DNA of 26,306 nucleotides from Elysia marginata (GCA_019649035.1 BMAT01000312.1:26132-52437), one strand, 5' to 3'; positions 1 to 9,600 are shown, counted from the first letter of the stretch. The notes: generated by a model from the letters alone, not told the origin. Made by a program: numbers and translations.

Positions 1-115
1 GAGAGAGAGAGAGAGAGAGATGCACACAGAGACATAGACAGGTAAAGGTAGAGGGAAAGGAGGACTAAGGTACAAAGATATATAGAAAGATATAAAGAAG
101 AAGAGAGAGATAGAG

Positions 116-147
<32 letters not shown>

Positions 148-175
148 TGAGAGAGAGAGAGAGAGAGCGAGAGAT
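1..175. repeat. Interrupted (GA)n / (GATA)n microsatellite at window edge
   Basis: The first 20 bases are pure GA. The tract decays through purine-rich sequence and resumes as GATA (about 113-134) and GA (about 135-175). The left edge of the window lies inside the array, so its true length is unknown. Confidence 0.95.
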
Positions 176-1039
176 AACCGGAGACAAGAGAGGCTGATCA
201 GAATAATTGAAAATAATTTTGAATTTTTGTGTTCATGTATAAAGTTTGAAATACGTGTCATGACAGTTTTGACAATAATACTAGTCATCATCATATCTTG
301 TCGCGCCAATGTGTGATCCAGGCCTGGGCCATAGTGACAAGGTAGGACCTTCATTACCGGTAAGAAAAAAAATGGAAAATCCAGGAGGAAAAGGCCCGAA
401 AATTTGCAAGAGGCATGCACAGGAAACAGGGAAAAATTAAAATGAAAGAATTGAAAGTTAAGTCAAAGAGTAAAATCGAAAGTTCAGCGAAAGGCTGCAA
501 GTAAGATAGAATGATGAAGCGAAACTAGAGAATGTCGGTAAACAAAACAAAATGGAATCAAAACAAACAAAGAAATCAATATCTTGAAAATACAAAAAAG
601 AACATCATTAAAATAGTTAAATAATATTTATTCATGGCAAAAGAACAGTCTAAACAGATTAAAAGATAAAAATAAACAGAGAAATTTTTTTGAAATTGAG
701 AAAGTTTGGTATTTCACCAGGAAACCGAAAACCAATCAACTAAAGTATTTCGGCGTTTCGTACCTTATAATTGATAATTGATTCGTCAGTTTAAACTTCA
801 TGATTATATTAATATTTATCGTCGAAATTAATGAAGGCATCAACAGGATATAGATGTGCATAATTATGAAAGCTAAAATGAAAAAAAAAAGAAAACAAAT
901 AAAATATTTTAATTATCGACGTGGGACTTAGCCGCATCATGATTTGATAATATGTATTGGTTATATAGTTTTCTTTATTACAGTCAATATTGTGTAAATC
1001 ACAAATACGACGCTCATCAGTCGATGATTAATTACTTAT

Positions 1040-1040
<1 letters not shown>
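176..1040. other. AT-rich stretch without a supportable gene
   Basis: Mostly A-rich, low-information sequence. At 299-342 there is an imperfect palindrome around CCAGGCCTGG with TTGTC/GACAA outer arms. On the minus strand, 348..281 is a short open segment after a weak AG acceptor (AAG), ending in DDD and a TAG stop. It is discussed as one possible 3' end of the minus-strand gene. No other coding signal was seen. Confidence 0.5.

Positions 1041-1044
<4 letters not shown>

Positions 1045-1087
<43 letters not shown>
1045..1087. repeat. (CT)n microsatellite
   Basis: Over 20 uninterrupted CT units on the plus strand end directly in TTTAG. The tract therefore also resembles a polypyrimidine tract plus 3' splice site for the adjoining open segment. 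Confidence 0.95.
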
Positions 1088-1088
<1 letters not shown>

Positions 1089-1090
1089 AG

Positions 1091-1188
1091 CCACTCAGCT
1101 GGTACAAGACGATCCGGATATTACGAACCTCAAGGGAACAAAGTTTAACTTCGAATTATCTGCAGTTCAACTTATCGATAGATTGTAA
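1091..1188 (+). CDS. Possible small terminal exon after (CT)n-TTTAG, unrecognised
   Basis: Immediately after CT-repeat-TTTAG an open segment encodes about 31 residues (TQLVQDDPDITNLKGTKF..., ending QLIDRL) and stops at TAA 1186-1188. An AATAAA hexamer follows at 1231-1236. Acceptor, stop and polyadenylation hexamer are in the order expected for a last exon. The residue mix is protein-like rather than simple-repeat. The segment would need one base from a preceding exon, which cannot be identified in the upstream sequence of this window. I do not recognise the peptide. A chance open frame next to a microsatellite is a serious alternative. Confidence 0.17.
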
Positions 1189-1371
1189 AGAAGAGATATA
1201 AAATAGATAGTATAAACACAGTTAAAAGTAAATAAATATTCGAATGATCTAGGTTCGATTTATCTGGACTCGACTTATACCAATGCATGTAATCAGCAGC
1301 GAACTCAGCCACGAGGTAGTGAAGATTAGATTCAGCGATCTGCCTCGATTGTTTTTAAAGTTGGAACTTAC

Positions 1372-1470
1372 GTCCACATAACGCTCGAAAATATTGTTTA
1401 TGAGTATCGGAATGATCATCACTACAATTAAAGCTAGGGCGTATCTAATCAGCAAATTTGATGTGGTCAT
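1372..1470 (-). CDS. Possible exon encoding an N-terminal membrane segment
   Basis: On the minus strand an ATG at 1470 opens MTTSNLLIRYALALIVV..., a short polar start followed by about 22 hydrophobic residues, then NNIFERYVD. It ends at a consensus donor GAC|GTAAGT (exon end 1372, codon boundary). A CAG acceptor-like site lies at 1489-1487, so the full exon could be 1486..1372. The frame upstream of the ATG has an in-frame TGA 15 bases before it. The segment can therefore only be read from this ATG, as a signal-anchor start, and not as a continuation of the exon at 3147..2214. Splicing from that exon into 1486 would instead give a stop after four residues. No downstream exon is recognised. 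It may be a first coding exon of another gene or a chance frame. Confidence 0.25.
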
Positions 1471-1702
1471 TTTTAGGCATGTTCACCTGGCAATGAAAAG
1501 CCATTTTATTCTTCATTGAAACATCTCACAGGATACAAATGTTTTGAAAGTAATGCAATTCTTGGCTTGCTTTCTCAGTGTTTCAACTAATCCCCGCCTC
1601 TATCTGTTCTCTCTTGGATGCAGATACCCATGTAAGTAATTTATGGTTTTTGTTCGTAGAAGGTGACACTCAAAGACAATTAAAAGAGAACATTTTAAGC
1701 TA

Positions 1703-1827
1703 CTAAAAGAAGAATGGCTTAAAAAGACAGTCCATATATTGGTCCGGAAATATTAAGAAACGATACGATACGACAAACTTTACTGTCCAATATTGGCACA
1801 TTGCTATGGTTCCAAGATGCAAGCCCT
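1703..1827 (-). CDS. Possible alternative 3' exon (phase-compatible), unrecognised
   Basis: The minus-strand sequence TTATTCTTTTCGCTAG before 1827 is a good polypyrimidine tract and acceptor. The exon would supply the two bases missing from the exon ending at 2214 and then read 40 codons (GLHLGTIAMCQYW..., ending CLFKPFFF) to TAG at 1705-1703. The peptide is rich in aromatic and hydrophobic residues and is not recognised. The support is only splice signal plus phase, so chance is likely. Confidence 0.13.
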
Positions 1828-1924
1828 CTAGCGAAAAGAATAACAAACACATACATATAACTATATCTATATACATAACAAAATATTACTGTGGCATATA
1901 AAAAAAACATGGTAAGAACACACA

Positions 1925-2140
1925 GTACAGAAGTTTGAAACAGGCAAGTAATATAAGTATAGGGCTCAATATCATAAGATAGTTATGAACTCATAGAAAA
2001 CGGTCTAAGTGAGAAAAAGCTCTGCAAGAGAAAGTCTTCAAAGAGATTTGCAGCTATAAGATAAAGTAACGACAAAATGAGAACATGATATAGATCTATT
2101 TCATATTACCAGATGACATTATTTTGTAGAAAGCCTTGAA
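1925..2140. other. No supportable feature
   Basis: Presumed intron or spacer downstream (minus-strand sense) of the exon ending at 2214. I see no repeat or exon signal here. Confidence 0.5.
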
Positions 2141-2213
2141 CCCTGTGTTCACTTACATCTGGAGCACGAGGAGCACGAGGAGGAGAAATAAAGAAGAAAA
2201 TATAAAGACTTAC

Positions 2214-3147
2214 CATCCTCAGATATTATAGAGTCCTCCTGTTTGCTATCCTCCCTACTATCCCTCTCTCTCTGCTCCCTCTCTTCCCTCTCTTGCCGCT
2301 CTTTCTCTAGAGCCGCCCGCTTGGCTGCCGCTCGACGTCTGGCCTTGTAGCCCCACCTGGTGTCGAAGTGATCTCTGCCTCCATCCAGGCGGGTTCGAAC
2401 CCGCACCAGAGTCACGCACGTTGCGGCCACTGACGCCGCAGAGATGATGATTGGCGGCACCGTGCGGAGTACTGGCGACGCTGAAGCAGGCTTTCCCGAT
2501 TCTGAGGATTTTCCCGATGCCAACAACATCGTGGGGTTTCCCGATGATTTTGCGGGGAATTCTGATGCTGTATCCTGAGACGGGGAAGATATTCCAGATT
2601 CAGGCTCTGTCGCAGAATCTTCCGGGACAGGTAAGAATAGTTCCAGTTTCGGGTTATCCGTGAAGTCTGATAGGACAGTTGAAGCTTCAACCTTTTGAGA
2701 GACCGATTTTCGAATTTCTTTGTTCTCCAACTGTTTTTCGAGTTTCCGAGACGCACTTCGCAGCGTGCTGCTTACCTTGGACGTAAATGGTCTATGAGAT
2801 TTCCTCTCAGGTTTTTCAAGCTTAGTGTATGGTTTGTCTGTTAGAGAAATTTTTCTTCGTAGTCTAAGAGACCTGGTTACGTGCTCAAATAGATCGGCAT
2901 TTGGAGCGTTCGGAACTGAGTTACTCCTTCGCACCTCATATTTAGGATTGGATAACGTTGCGGGCTTTGTTTTAGGAACACCAACATTGCGTTTAACCGA
3001 AGGGGTATCAATTCTGTCTGTACTCGAGTCGTTGAAATGCTCGGGCTTTCCGATTCGGGTTGGACTTGTGCTTTCCTGTTCTAATGGGGACTGGCATCCA
3101 ACTGGCGTCGATTCTTTTGTCTCTGGAGCGGAACTTGCAGAGTCTCC
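2214..3147 (-). CDS. Large internal exon of an unrecognised Ser/Pro-rich, charged protein
   Basis: Minus-strand reading opens after CTTGACAG at 3148 and stays open for 311 codons plus one base to a consensus donor, GATG|GTAAGT (exon end 2214, phase 1). There is no start or stop within, so it is an internal exon. Order of features by exon residue: 1-70, Ser/Thr/Pro-rich and acidic (GDSASSAPETKESTPV...). About 72-135, basic and Ser-rich with RRSNS and RRKIS, typical of basophilic kinase sites. About 140-225, acidic and Ser/Pro-rich. About 226-248, a moderately hydrophobic run (TVPPIIISAASVAATCVTLV) followed by RVRTR, perhaps a single membrane or buried helix. About 266-306, a dense Arg/Glu/Ala helix (ARRRAAAKRAALEKERQE), likely helical or coiled-coil. 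GC is higher than in flanking DNA. Phase matches the exon at 4935..4787. The family is not recognised, and function should not be inferred. Confidence 0.72.
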
Positions 3148-3179
3148 CTGTCAAGTGACACAAATAAATTTATACAAAT

Positions 3180-3430
3180 GATATACAAGAATTATTTTGA
3201 TCAATCTCTTTGGTCAAATGCGGGTGACTAGTTTTGTATGATATTGTTATTGCTTACGATTGGTGGTCCTGAGATGACCCATTTCTTTTTTTTTTGTTGT
3301 TTTTGTTGATTGACTAGGCATAATAGGGGATAATACTGCTCATATTTTGACTTATTAACCTCTGCAGTTTTATTCTGTTTTATTAAAACATTCTATTATC
3401 TTTTTGCACACCGCCCTCTCGCTGGCTATG
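3180..3430. other. Presumed intron, T-rich
   Basis: Lies between the two strong minus-strand exons. It is T-rich and I see no internal feature. Confidence 0.45.
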
Positions 3431-3449
3431 GTTGTTTTAGTGTATATTC

Positions 3450-3757
3450 TTATCATGACCATGACCATCATCATCACATCAATGACTGCACAATCTCATC
3501 AGTATTGTCGTTCATTACCGCCATCGTCAGTTTTATCATGATGATACACATTATTACCACCATCACCACCACCACCGCCATCATTATTATCATCGTTAAC
3601 CCCACCACGACCATCAGCATCACTATCATCAATGATGATGATGCAGCTGCGGTTACCAAATCTTTACTATCATCAGCATCACGTCATTCTGTCAAAATCA
3701 ATAACCTCGCTATTTTTATCATTACCATCACAATCATCTTCATCATCATAAATACAC
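3450..3757. repeat. Degenerate (ATC/ACC)n trinucleotide-rich tract
   Basis: Imperfect CAT/ATC/ACC triplets over about 300 bases, interrupted by unrelated sequence. Open frames on both strands here (poly-Ile/Thr and poly-Met/Val) come from the triplet repeat and are not genes. It falls within the presumed intron 4786..3148. Confidence 0.85.
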
Positions 3758-4211
3758 TTGCCTCATTCATTAAAAAATATTTGCGCTTTTAATTTTTTTT
3801 ACTAAAGACACCATTACATTTTTTTAAAACATCTGAAATACGTTGATTACCAGCTAAGAGTTACAGCGCCTCACCTATGTCATTATCTTCAATAAATAAT
3901 CAATTAGTACGCCGTCTTTTTCTCCACAACATTATTACACGTATTTATTCATTAGATCAATGAAAGCACAGGCTCATTACATACTGCAGCACAGAAAAAA
4001 AAGAAAAACAAGCAAACAAAAAAAAAACAAACAAAAAACAACAACTTTTTAAGGATACTATAAAAGTTGTAAATAAGTTGCTTATTAACTAATTTCTTTA
4101 TGGAAGTTATTAAGTATAAGAGGATAAGCTATTGTTTTCTCTCAGCCAATTCTTTCAAAGTTGCTTTTACGTTTGGAAAAGTCACAACCCATATGGAACC
4201 AAGATCATAAC

Positions 4212-4262
4212 TTGATATTACCACCACAATCATCATCATCACCAACACCAACCACCACCACA
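4212..4262. repeat. Short (ATC/ACC)n tract
   Basis: ACCACC, ATCATC and ACCAAC triplets, the same type of low-complexity DNA as at 3450-3757 in the same presumed intron. Confidence 0.8.
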
Positions 4263-4572
4263 TTTGTTATCTCTACAGTCACCTAACTTTTTACCATACT
4301 CCTAATTTGATCTATTTCACCCACTTTTCATGCTAAGTATCGAACAATATAAGTCGCTTTTTTCACTCTTCAATTACAAACCAAAACTATCCATAAATTT
4401 CAAGCCCAATTTAAATACTGGTTGAGGCAGGACCGCGCTTTGCAGCCGTTATTGATCGAGTAATAGGAGAGTTTAGTACAGTCTCTCTAAACAAACACCT
4501 CCTCTATGAACTCCACATCTAAATATCTTTCTGTACCTCCTTTCTCCCTCTGTAAACCCCCTCTCTTTGTAA

Positions 4573-4575
<3 letters not shown>

Positions 4576-4606
<31 letters not shown>
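4576..4606. repeat. (CT)n microsatellite
   Basis: About 15 uninterrupted CT units on the plus strand, set in a longer pyrimidine-rich stretch (4485-4630). Confidence 0.95.
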
Positions 4607-4609
<3 letters not shown>

Positions 4610-4786
4610 TCTGTCTGTCTTTTTTCTTACACATTCCGCCAACTTTTAGCAAAAATTTTTCAAACGTTGTAAAAATTAAAATATATATTTCTTTAATCTC
4701 CACTTAAATTTTTATCTCGTTCCCACAGTGTGTCTGCCCAAAGTTGCAGCATCACATCGTTCATGATCACCTCATAGCTCACTTAC

Positions 4787-4935
4787 CTCATCGTGTTCAG
4801 TATCGCGGAAGTTTAGTGTTCTTTCGTCACAGAAGAGCTCGCAAAACTTGGGCAGCCAATCAGGCTCTATCTGGTGCCCTCTTGATTTCGGCGCGGTTTG
4901 CTGCCCTTGCTGCCCTTCGTCATCCGGCTCAACAT
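4787..4935 (-). CDS. Internal exon upstream of the 934-nt exon, unrecognised protein
   Basis: Minus-strand exon with a strong acceptor (TTTTTTTTCTTGGAACTCTACAG split across an eight-T run and CTACAG at 4941-4936) and a consensus donor GATGAG|GTAAGT (exon end 4787). It is 149 nt: two bases finish a split codon, then 49 codons, ending on a codon boundary. That is the phase at which the exon at 3147 starts. The peptide begins VEPDDEGQQGQQTAPKSRG (acidic, Gln-rich), continues QIEPDWLPKFCELFCDE, and ends RTLNFRDTEHDE. The central EPDWLPKFCELFCDERTLNF looks like a folded, amphipathic segment, while the flanks look disordered. Base composition stands out from the AT-rich surroundings. I do not recognise the family. 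The exon call is stronger than any functional statement. Confidence 0.7.
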
Positions 4936-4949
4936 CTGTAGAGTTCCAA

Positions 4950-6200
4950 GAAAAAAAATAATTCGTGGTTTTAAATAAGTATAGCTTGCCAATCAAATCC
5001 TTTTATTATGTAAGACACATATAGTCGGATGGCTCAATTCCAAATTTATTTTTAGTGATTTTTGTCCACTACATGTAACAAAATTATCTTAATCTGACCG
5101 AATTATAGAATAAAAATTTTGTATTGAATGTTGCATATCTGTTAGTCCAGAGGGCGTAATAGTTGGTACAGGTCAAATAAAGAATCAAGCTAAGCGATCA
5201 AAAGATTTAAATAATTATGCACTAGCCGCTTAGTAAACAACGTTTTTCCTCTTTCTCATAACACGGTTCGCTTAACTAAACGATGAAAATATGATTGTAA
5301 CGCTTTGCTGGCACAGAACGATTGTTGCTGGTTTTATAACAGACAACCAACATGTTAGTTTGGCTTGCGGATAAGATTGTTATTTAGCGTGCAGGTTGAA
5401 GTCTTTTCTTTTGATAGGTCTACTGTATCAATATAGTGCAAAAGAATGAATCTTTTATCGCATAATCAATGCCAAGAAAACAATGCCCTTGAAGCCCTGG
5501 AGCTACACATGTATCAATCCCTGAGAGTCGGTTAACTTTCAATGATAAGCATTAATTTTTACAAAAAACATTGCATTCAAATGGAACTTGCATACACTAA
5601 AGTAGCTTGGTGTAGACATAATTTGCAAACCGGAAATAAGCTAACAAACAAAGAAAAAAAAACAAAAACAAATTCCACATGCCACTAACACAAATCCGGA
5701 TAAAAGCGCGGTAACTTTTTCACACCGGATAATACATTTGGGTCCATTATGATTTGTATAATTTTTTGTTATTGTTTGTGATGACTTAAAATGTCACTTT
5801 TTTTTTTACTGATTTCCTTTTGTCGCTTTTATTGTTTTGGTAAACTCGTTCGTTTAGTCTTACTTTTCAGTGAAATTATTAATTTTAATTTTCCACGCTC
5901 CAAAAAGGAAGCTAGGTTTTAAGACTGTGAACTGCTGATGAAGAAAAAAACACCCTTTCTTTTTTTTTAAGTTTTTGCTTCCTTTTATATTTCCCTAAAT
6001 AGATGGTATATTTTTAAACTGAAAACTTCTACTACTCAACAGGACATTTCAAGAACTGCCATTTTTTAATGGAAAGGAAAGGCCTCGTCCACAAAACTCA
6101 GCGACTCCAAGGCTCAAATTTAGCTGCACAAAATGTAAACAGTTTTCCGAAAAAACTTAGCCTCGCCATTTCGTTCTTTTGTCAACATGCAAGTCTTCAT
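4950..6200. other. Long AT-rich stretch without recognised features
   Basis: Presumed intron of the minus-strand gene if the 11022..10950 exon belongs to it. It has scattered A and T runs. I found no exon with paired splice sites, no SINE and no tandem array. Confidence 0.5.
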
Positions 6201-6313
6201 AAATACGTCACTTTAAGGGGTAAAATGAGACCAAGAGAGAAAAAATGAGGGCAAAAATGAACGAGAGAGATGATTAAAAAATGTAAGAGGCTGAGAGGAA
6301 GATAGAGAGAACG

Positions 6314-6314
<1 letters not shown>

Positions 6315-6348
<34 letters not shown>
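6315..6348. repeat. (GA)n microsatellite
   Basis: About 17 uninterrupted GA units, within a purine-rich plus strand from about 6230 to 6390. Confidence 0.95.
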
Positions 6349-6350
<2 letters not shown>

Positions 6351-6611
6351 GAGGTGAGTGGAGAGAGCGAGACAGAGACACAGAGCGAAAAAATAAGTAG
6401 ACTTTCATGTACTTGTACATATCGACAAAGGCGCTGCAGGATACATTTTTCATTATTAAAAATGACAACTTCTCATGGGTTTGAAGGGACTGGTAAGATT
6501 ACTTGAGGTAAAAAACAAACAAAAAAAAATAACGTTTAAAAAAAAAGAATGTAAATTACCAAAGTGAAATAGAAAAAAAAGCGACAAGTAAAAAGGATGA
6601 TATCAAGAAAA

Positions 6612-6670
6612 AGAAAAAAAGAAAAGGAGAAGAAGAAGAAAAACAAGAAGACGAAGAAGAAGAAGTAGGA

Positions 6671-6740
<70 letters not shown>

Positions 6741-6785
6741 AAGAAGAAGAAGAAGAAGAAGAAGAAGAAGAAGAAGAAGCAGAAG
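6612..6785. repeat. Compound (AAT)n-(AAG)n microsatellite
   Basis: Imperfect AAG triplets (6612-6671) lead into about 13 AAT units (6672-6710). These switch without a break in register into about 23 perfect AAG units (to 6779). The poly-Ser/poly-Tyr frame on the minus strand is an artefact of the array. Confidence 0.95.
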
Positions 6786-7002
6786 AGATCAGTGAATGCA
6801 AAGTAACGACTGACTGGAGTGATGTGCCTGCCCTACAGGTCCCATGGGAGAGCGCTAATGAGCGATGACTAACCGCTGGTACTAGTACTTAATGTGATCT
6901 TGCGGGGGTGGTTGAGTCACACACACACACTCTCACCTCCACTATTGACAGGTAGTGAGTAGGGACTTGTGGGGAGGTGGGGAAGGGAAGGTGTATGTAG
7001 GA

Positions 7003-7048
7003 TTTTTTTTTTTGGTGGGGGGGGGGGGGGTGGGGGGGAAATTGGGGG
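7003..7048 (+). repeat. T-run then G-run (G-quadruplex-prone)
   Basis: Eleven T (7003-7013) are followed by GGT, fourteen G (7017-7030), T, seven G (7032-7038) and GGGGG shortly after (7044-7048). Upstream 6960-6990 is also G-rich with several GGGG/GGG groups. This satisfies simple G-quadruplex patterning. Exact run lengths may be affected by sequencing error. Confidence 0.85.
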
Positions 7049-7049
7049 A

Positions 7050-7760
7050 TGGGAAACTCAACAAGACATCGAGAGAGGTAGAGAGGTGGAGAGATGTTTG
7101 ATGGAAGGTGAGAATATTATGGGGGTGTATAAGCCTTAAGGCTGGTGGAAACCAGGACAGGACAACCTGAAGGGAACATCATAACTGGTCGGGTTGCAAG
7201 GGTCATTGAGCATTGGCACGCATATTATCTTTGTTATTAAAACGAGAGAGACTTGATAGAAATAAAGGTCACCATAAAAAAGACACCAGAAAAATAGAAC
7301 AAATGTGTTTAACTTTAAGGAAAGACAAATGGGACACAGGTAGAAACCTATCGTAGTTAACCGCTACAATGCTGAGTTAAAACTAGAGCGTAAATTTTTT
7401 TAGGATGTAGAGTTAAAACTACTGCTAGGTCTAGAACTTTATGAAAAAAATTATAGATCTATGTTGCTGGTTATTTTCAAGGCTAAAAATTTTACTGAAT
7501 TTGTGTTTGTAATGAATGTAAGTTACTAAAAGAAAATAAACCTGTGCAAACATCTGGAGTAGATCTACATAAAGAGGCCGAAAACGGTCGCATAGTAATA
7601 TAGAGATTAAACTAAAAGTAGTGGACAAACACTTTTTCTCATAAATCCGATGCCAAATATTTAGTTTGAATAGGTAAGTATTAAGATAAAAAAGGGATGG
7701 GACCGTAAAATATACAGAGATATAAACAGAATTAGAAAAAAACACCAAAAAATTATATAT
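7050..7760. other. No supportable gene
   Basis: A-rich mixed sequence. No splice-bounded open frame or recognisable repeat was seen. Confidence 0.45.
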
Positions 7761-7769
7761 TATATAGAT

Positions 7770-7771
<2 letters not shown>

Positions 7772-7821
<50 letters not shown>

Positions 7822-7824
7822 TGA
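7772..7824. repeat. (GA)n / (CAGA)n microsatellite
   Basis: About 18 GA units ending in GACAGACAGA. Confidence 0.95.
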
Positions 7825-8104
7825 CAGAGGAAGAAGAAGAAAAAGAAATGTTAAGAACGCAACCCGTTTTTACAAAACTTTATGGTTTTAGCAGAATAGC
7901 CTCCTACTTTTATTGAAGTAATCAGAGATCATAGATAATGAAAATACAATTCCTCCAATATACCCCCCTTTCCTTCCCTCCACAGATTATGCCTGATACT
8001 TGATGGGATTGGTTTTATTTTACCCCAAGGTCTTATGAACTCTCATAACTTTTTAGTGTTTCCAAAACAAAGAGAACAAGTGGGAGAAAATAAAGTTAAC
8101 ACAA

Positions 8105-8178
8105 CCAGAAAGACTGGTTTAGATCGAACTCCGGAAGCCAGAGGTCGGCAGGCAAACAATGCAGCGCTCAACCACCTC
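8105..8178 (-). repeat. tRNA-like SINE head fragment
   Basis: On the minus strand, GGTGGTTGAGCGCTGC (8176-8161) resembles a Pol III box A and GGAGTTCGATCTA (8132-8120) resembles box B at about tRNA spacing. No acceptor stem pairs, so it is a tRNA-derived repeat head rather than a functional tRNA. A body and tail on the low-coordinate side could not be matched to the other SINEs here. Confidence 0.5.
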
Positions 8179-8263
8179 ACAAGAGCTTTTGTTTAGACCA
8201 CAGAGGGAAAGGTTGGCAAGGCTGCTTTGTTATGGTAAAGAGGCAGGTGTTTCGTTCCTGGGC

Positions 8264-8352
8264 TGAGATAGAGAGAGAGAGAGCACAGAGAGAGAGAGAG
8301 AGAAATAAAGAGAGGGGAGAGCAGAGAGAGAGAAATAAAGAGAGGGAGACAA

Positions 8353-8391
<39 letters not shown>

Positions 8392-8407
8392 GAGAGAGAG
8401 AAAGAGA
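8264..8407. repeat. Long interrupted (GA)n microsatellite
   Basis: GA runs are separated by two near-identical interruptions (AAATAAAGAGAGG), implying internal duplication of a longer unit. The Arg/Glu and Ser/Leu frames across it are artefacts. Confidence 0.93.
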
Positions 8408-8409
8408 TC

Positions 8410-8865
8410 AAGCACACAGAATACAACCAAGGCCCATGAATGAGAAAAGCTTTTAGTCTGACGCCGAGTAACTGGTTCTGAGGTCGGAGAAGCATTAGAC
8501 AAATAAATACCCAGTAGTAAAAAAGAGGTAAAATAATGAGTGAAAAAGAATAAAATATGAGTTTGTTCTCTATCATATCACCTTAGTTTCACAAAGAGAC
8601 CTTGCCCTGCGGCCTTTTAGTACTAAATTAGGATTAGACCGATATCTACTGTAAAAGGCTGGTCGAGACAATGAGATGGAGGATAAAAGAAAACAACCTA
8701 GAGTCACCAGAGGCAGGAAAAGGTCCAGGAGATCGCATATAACTTGCTTTTTTAAGGAGTAGAAAAAAAGAAAATGTAGGAAATTACATTGAGGTTTATT
8801 GTCTAACAAATAGAAAAAAACCCCACAAACATCAACATTGTTCATAGAGCATGGGGGTGAAGTTT
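8410..8865. other. No supportable gene
   Basis: A-rich spacer between two GA arrays. I see no exon or repeat family here. Confidence 0.4.
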
Positions 8866-8869
8866 AGAA

Positions 8870-8965
8870 CGAGAGAGAGAGAGAGAGAGATAGATAGAGA
8901 GAGAGAGAGAGAGACAGAGAGACAGACAGACAGAAAGAGAGACACAGAGAAACAGAGATAGAAAG
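8870..8965. repeat. (GA)n with GATA and CAGA interruptions
   Basis: GA units, a GATAGATA interruption, further GA units, then GACAGACAGA. It decays into purine-rich DNA to about 9080. Confidence 0.93.
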
Positions 8966-9089
8966 TCTTGAAGTGAGAGAGAAAAAGTGGGAAAGAGAAA
9001 GAATATGGAGAGAGACACACACAGACATGAAGAGAGAAACAGTAGAGATTGGGGAGATAGAGAGGGCGAGAAAGATAGTTTTATGATTA

Positions 9090-9600
9090 GCATTCATAGA
9101 ATGTAAACGAAATGAGAAAATTGAAAAAAAAAAAAGAAAGGCAAGTGAAGGAGAAATTGGGGAAAAATTGATTTACATAAGATAAAAGTGTAAACAGCAG
9201 AACAAGTTTTTACGAGAGTAAAAAGAAATAAAAAAAGACCTAGTCATGTGGATTTTTAGTTACTGGAAGGAAACAGAGAGAAAACAACATAATTATTGCC
9301 CGATACCGAATAATCCCTGGTGTAATGAACTGAACCCTGTCTCTTGCCTGATGGACTCATTTCATTCTAATCTCTATAACTAAAAGATTCAGGGAGTAAG
9401 ACAAACTGAGACTACCAAATGTTATTCTTTTTCCACCAATTATTTTTTAAAACTGTTCTTAACTTTAAAGCTTCATAAAATAGTCTTTGACAAACTTGGT
9501 AGTCATAAAAACGGACAATAAATTTATATTTTAGAGAATTTTCACCGCAGCGAAAAGTGGTAATCTTAGCGAGTGGTCGATCAGTTTGAATGATATAAAA
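9090..9600. other. No supportable gene
   Basis: A-rich sequence. The minus-strand open frame across 9412-9657 runs into the SINE head and is not credible as a gene. Confidence 0.4.

Noticed and set aside
1..354. Minus-strand ATG frame beginning MKVLPCHYGPGLDH that runs off the window start
   Set aside because: Most of it passes through GA repeat as Ser/Leu runs.
309..440. 43-codon plus-strand ATG frame starting MCDPGLGHSDKVGP
   Set aside because: Short, Lys-rich through A-runs, no Kozak or polyadenylation support. It overlaps the palindromic island.
2412..3181. Alternative-frame open readings overlapping the 934-nt exon on both strands
   Set aside because: They are shadows of the higher-GC exon and lack splice sites that fit.
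3474..3792. Opposed Ile/Thr and Met/Val frames
   Set aside because: They arise from the ATC/ACC triplet tract.
6556..6801. Minus-strand frame with poly-Ser and poly-Tyr
   Set aside because: Direct translation of the AAG/AAT microsatellite.
8193..9097. Several Ser/Leu-rich frames on the minus strand and an Arg/Glu frame on the plus strand
   Set aside because: All follow GA arrays and there is no independent coding signal.
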